Part shown: one piece after another, positions 62,011 through 64,000 of the stretch
Layout: each line of letters begins with the position of its first letter
Position numbering within the stretch: the stretch's first letter is position 1
DNA from: Methanocaldococcus fervens AG86
GTDB lineage: Archaea > AGJL01 > Methanococci > Methanococcales > Methanocaldococcaceae
Length of the DNA: 64,000 nt
Assembly (NCBI RefSeq): GCF_000023985.1
Contig: NC_013156.1
Span: 1,414,363-1,478,362 of the forward strand
Reading direction: 5' to 3'
Position numbers and translations under genes: made by a program
The notes under the pieces: model-generated
Database searches by the model: none
What the model was told of the DNA's origin: nothing
The model's input: only the letters and a program-made list of their open reading frames with translations

Positions 62011-64000
62011 ATGGCTTATGATAATATAAAAAGAGAAATTATAAGCATGTTAAAAAGAATGCCTAACAAACAGGCGGATTGGGATAATGATTTATTACCA
62101 ACTTTAAAGGCAATGTTTAACCCAAAATCTGTTTCAAACGCCAAATCCCAATTAATCTCAGAAGGCTGTATATCTCAAGAAATTATTGATGGAAGAAAAA
62201 TTATAACCCTCATTAAAGACCCTTATGAAATATCCTCCCCTAACACTTTTGATGAAGAATTTTTCTTAGCTAACTATGAATATAAGATAAAAAAATACTT
62301 CAAAGAAAAGTTATCAACTGAAGGACCAGAGTGGAATGTTTTTGATGTTGAGGAATTTACATATCATTTCATAGATTGTTTGGAGATAAATGATAAGATA
62401 GTTAATAATCCTTATGAGTGTAGAAGATTGATAAATGAGATTTATAAAGAAGCTTATGAGGAGATTTTTGGTGGAGTTCCTGAAAGTATTGTTAGGATAA
62501 GGAATCTTAGAGAAAATATGGTTAAGATTTCTGAACTTCAAAGTAAGCATGTTGGTAAGCTTATAGAGTTTGAAGGCATGATTATTCAGGCAGGAAAGCC
62601 AATGAGTAGGGTTGCAAAAGGGGCGTTTGAATGTCCAAGATGTGGTAGGGTTAAGTATGTTGAGCTTGATATTTGGGATGACCCTATTAACGTGGCTAAG
62701 GAGTTAAGTTGTCCTGAATGTGACATAAAGGGTTTTAGGTATTTAGAGAGCGAGTCAGAGCATGTCAATTTCCAAGAAATTTATGTTCAGCAACCTTTGG
62801 AGTTAAGTAAAGACGGGAAACAACACACAATAACAGTGTTTGCTGAGGGGTTTCCACCAATATATAATGGTAAGGTTAAGATTACTGGGGTTGCTATTAA
62901 GAAGAAAATTAAGGGTTCTGTGTCAAAGATATTTATTAGAGCTTTTAATATTGAGCAGTTGGATAAAATAGACATTGAGATAACTGAGGAAGACATTGAA
63001 AAGATTAGAAAAGTGGCTAAGGATAAAAATGTAATTGAGAAATTAGCAAATTATATGTTTAGGGAGATTAAAGGGCATGAGATAGTTAAAAAAGCTATTT
63101 TTCTACAACAAATTAAAGGAATTACTTTTTTAAACGGTAAGACACTCAAAAGGGGAGATATTAATATTCTACTCATTACGGACCCGGGAATTGGAAAAAC
63201 TACAATTATGAGGAAGTTAGAATTGTATGGGAATAAGTATGTGTCTGGAGCTACTACAAGTGTTGCAGGTCTTGCTGCAGCTGTAGTTAGAGGACCTACG
63301 GAATTTGGAGAAGGGTATATTTTAAAGCCTGGGGCATTGGTGTTAGCAGATGGTAATACTTGCTGTGTTGATGAGATTGGGGTAAATAAAGAATTAACTA
63401 AGGCATTACTCGAAGCTATGGAGAGTCAAACAGTTCATGTTAATAAAGGTGGTTTTGATGCTGTATTACCAGCAAGATGTGCAATTTTAGCCGCATGTAA
63501 TCCAAAGAGGGGGAGGTTTGATAGGAATAAGACAGTTATAGAACAGATTGAGTTGTCAGCCCCTATGTTTAGTAGGTTTGATTTAATATTTCCGTTAATG
63601 GACATTCCGGATAAAAACAAGGATGCTGAGATTATAGACCACATTATTGATGAAATAAATAGAGCAATTGATGGAAAAAAAGAAAAACTTGTTATAAATG
63701 GCGTAGAAATAGATGATGAGTTTATTTTAAAGTATATACTCCATGCGAGAACATACATGCCTAAGATTAGTAAAGAAGCAAAAGAGGTTTTAAAGAACTA
63801 TTATGTTGAAATGAGGAAGTTGGGTGAGGGGGATAATCCAATACCTATAACGGCAAGACAAGCCGAGGCAATTATTAGATTAGCAGGAGCGATAGCTAAG
63901 GCTAAGTTAAAGAAAATTGTAGGAGAAGACGATGTAATGGAAGCCATTGAAATTATGGATTATTGCCTAAAACAAATCGCCTACGACCCTGAATCTGGAA
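62011..64000 (+). CDS. mcm: viral MCM-type replicative helicase (partial)
   Basis: At least 663 residues, open at the window edge. An N-terminal winged-helix-like part (MAYDNIKREIISML...) is followed by the MCM N-domain with zinc site CPRCG...CPEC near residues 207-235. AAA+ core: Walker A TDPGIGKTT (~391-398; Thr replaces the usual Gly), Walker B CCVDEIG (~451-456), sensor LAACNPKRGRF and Arg-finger SRFDLIFP. It would unwind viral DNA. GTGAG precedes the ATG. Its origin candidate and regulator lie just upstream. Confidence 0.92.
   Translation, partial: MAYDNIKREIISMLKRMPNKQADWDNDLLPTLKAMFNPKSVSNAKSQLISEGCISQEIIDGRKIITLIKDPYEISSPNTFDEEFFLANYEYKIKKYFKEKLSTEGPEWNVFDVEEFTYHFIDCLEINDKIVNNPYECRRLINEIYKEAYEEIFGGVPESIVRIRNLRENMVKISELQSKHVGKLIEFEGMIIQAGKPMSRVAKGAFECPRCGRVKYVELDIWDDPINVAKELSCPECDIKGFRYLESESEHVNFQEIYVQQPLELSKDGKQHTITVFAEGFPPIYNGKVKITGVAIKKKIKGSVSKIFIRAFNIEQLDKIDIEITEEDIEKIRKVAKDKNVIEKLANYMFREIKGHEIVKKAIFLQQIKGITFLNGKTLKRGDINILLITDPGIGKTTIMRKLELYGNKYVSGATTSVAGLAAAVVRGPTEFGEGYILKPGALVLADGNTCCVDEIGVNKELTKALLEAMESQTVHVNKGGFDAVLPARCAILAACNPKRGRFDRNKTVIEQIELSAPMFSRFDLIFPLMDIPDKNKDAEIIDHIIDEINRAIDGKKEKLVINGVEIDDEFILKYILHARTYMPKISKEAKEVLKNYYVEMRKLGEGDNPIPITARQAEAIIRLAGAIAKAKLKKIVGEDDVMEAIEIMDYCLKQIAYDPESG

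Noticed and set aside
35041-64000. An integrase gene within the provirus
   Set aside because: I looked for tyrosine-recombinase (R..HxxR..Y) and serine-recombinase patterns in all larger proteins and found none; it is probably beyond the right edge.

Overview
The window is AT-rich DNA of a hyperthermophilic methanogen of the genus Methanocaldococcus. The evidence is the F420-dependent methylene-H4MPT reductase gene (mer), archaeal sugar-kinase and phosphoglycerate mutase types, L-seryl-tRNA(Sec) kinase, ribosome binding sites of the GGTGAT type, and a gene order that largely follows blocks known from M. jannaschii. The species is not proven by sequence alone. M. fervens is a good guess, because a tailed provirus of about this size and content (MFTV1) has been described from that species.

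Bases 1 to about 35,040 are host chromosome. Main blocks: biotin ligase, cupin, IMP dehydrogenase, cobinamide amidohydrolase (1-5.6 kb); a sugar and glycogen cluster with phosphoglycerate mutase, GH57 and GH15 amylases, two glycosyltransferases, glucose-6-phosphate isomerase, ADP-dependent sugar kinase and ribose-5-phosphate isomerase (5.7-16.6 kb); a DRG-type GTPase, methionine aminopeptidase, a lone nuclease-like gene, GMP synthase subunit A and a cobalamin methyltransferase (16.9-21.2 kb); a degenerate EF-Tu-like protein, UPF0280, biotin synthase and the biotin transporter BioY (21.3-24.6 kb); triosephosphate isomerase, Ogt, RimI, HisA, a PIN-KH ATPase, mer, thioredoxin reductase and PstK (25-34.9 kb). 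The block ends in a tRNA-Ser(UGA) gene.

From just after the tRNA to the window end (about 35.1-64 kb, still open) lies an integrated head-tailed virus. A leftward late block (35.3-40.7 kb) carries terminase, a portal-MuF fusion and head-tail genes, and begins at a Cro/CI-type regulator. A rightward block (40.8-52.7 kb) carries prohead protease, capsid cement protein, major capsid protein, connectors, tail tube, tail chaperone, tape measure and tail-tip proteins. The right third (52.7-64 kb) holds early and accessory genes: a RecA-like ATPase, a histone-fold protein, two toxin-antitoxin-like pairs, a winged-helix regulator, a zinc-finger miniprotein and a viral MCM helicase. No integrase is visible, so the right boundary and att site lie outside the window.

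The least expected signals are in the provirus. (1) The tail chaperone gene has an apparent +1 programmed frameshift at TTT-CGC. (2) A 20-bp operator, TTACAA-N8-TTGTAA, recurs at two control regions 6 kb apart, one of them next to a winged-helix regulator. (3) A dyad-rich, GGTTTA-iterated noncoding stretch beside mcm looks like a replication origin. (4) A GC-rich, internally repeated element sits in the probable leader of the histone/RecA operon. (5) A toxin-antitoxin-like module has a 32-bp operator and is flanked by direct repeats. Four short genes (61834-62001, 54532-54675, 55833-55958, and the frameshifted extension at 45055-45225) are easy to miss and were read directly from the sequence.
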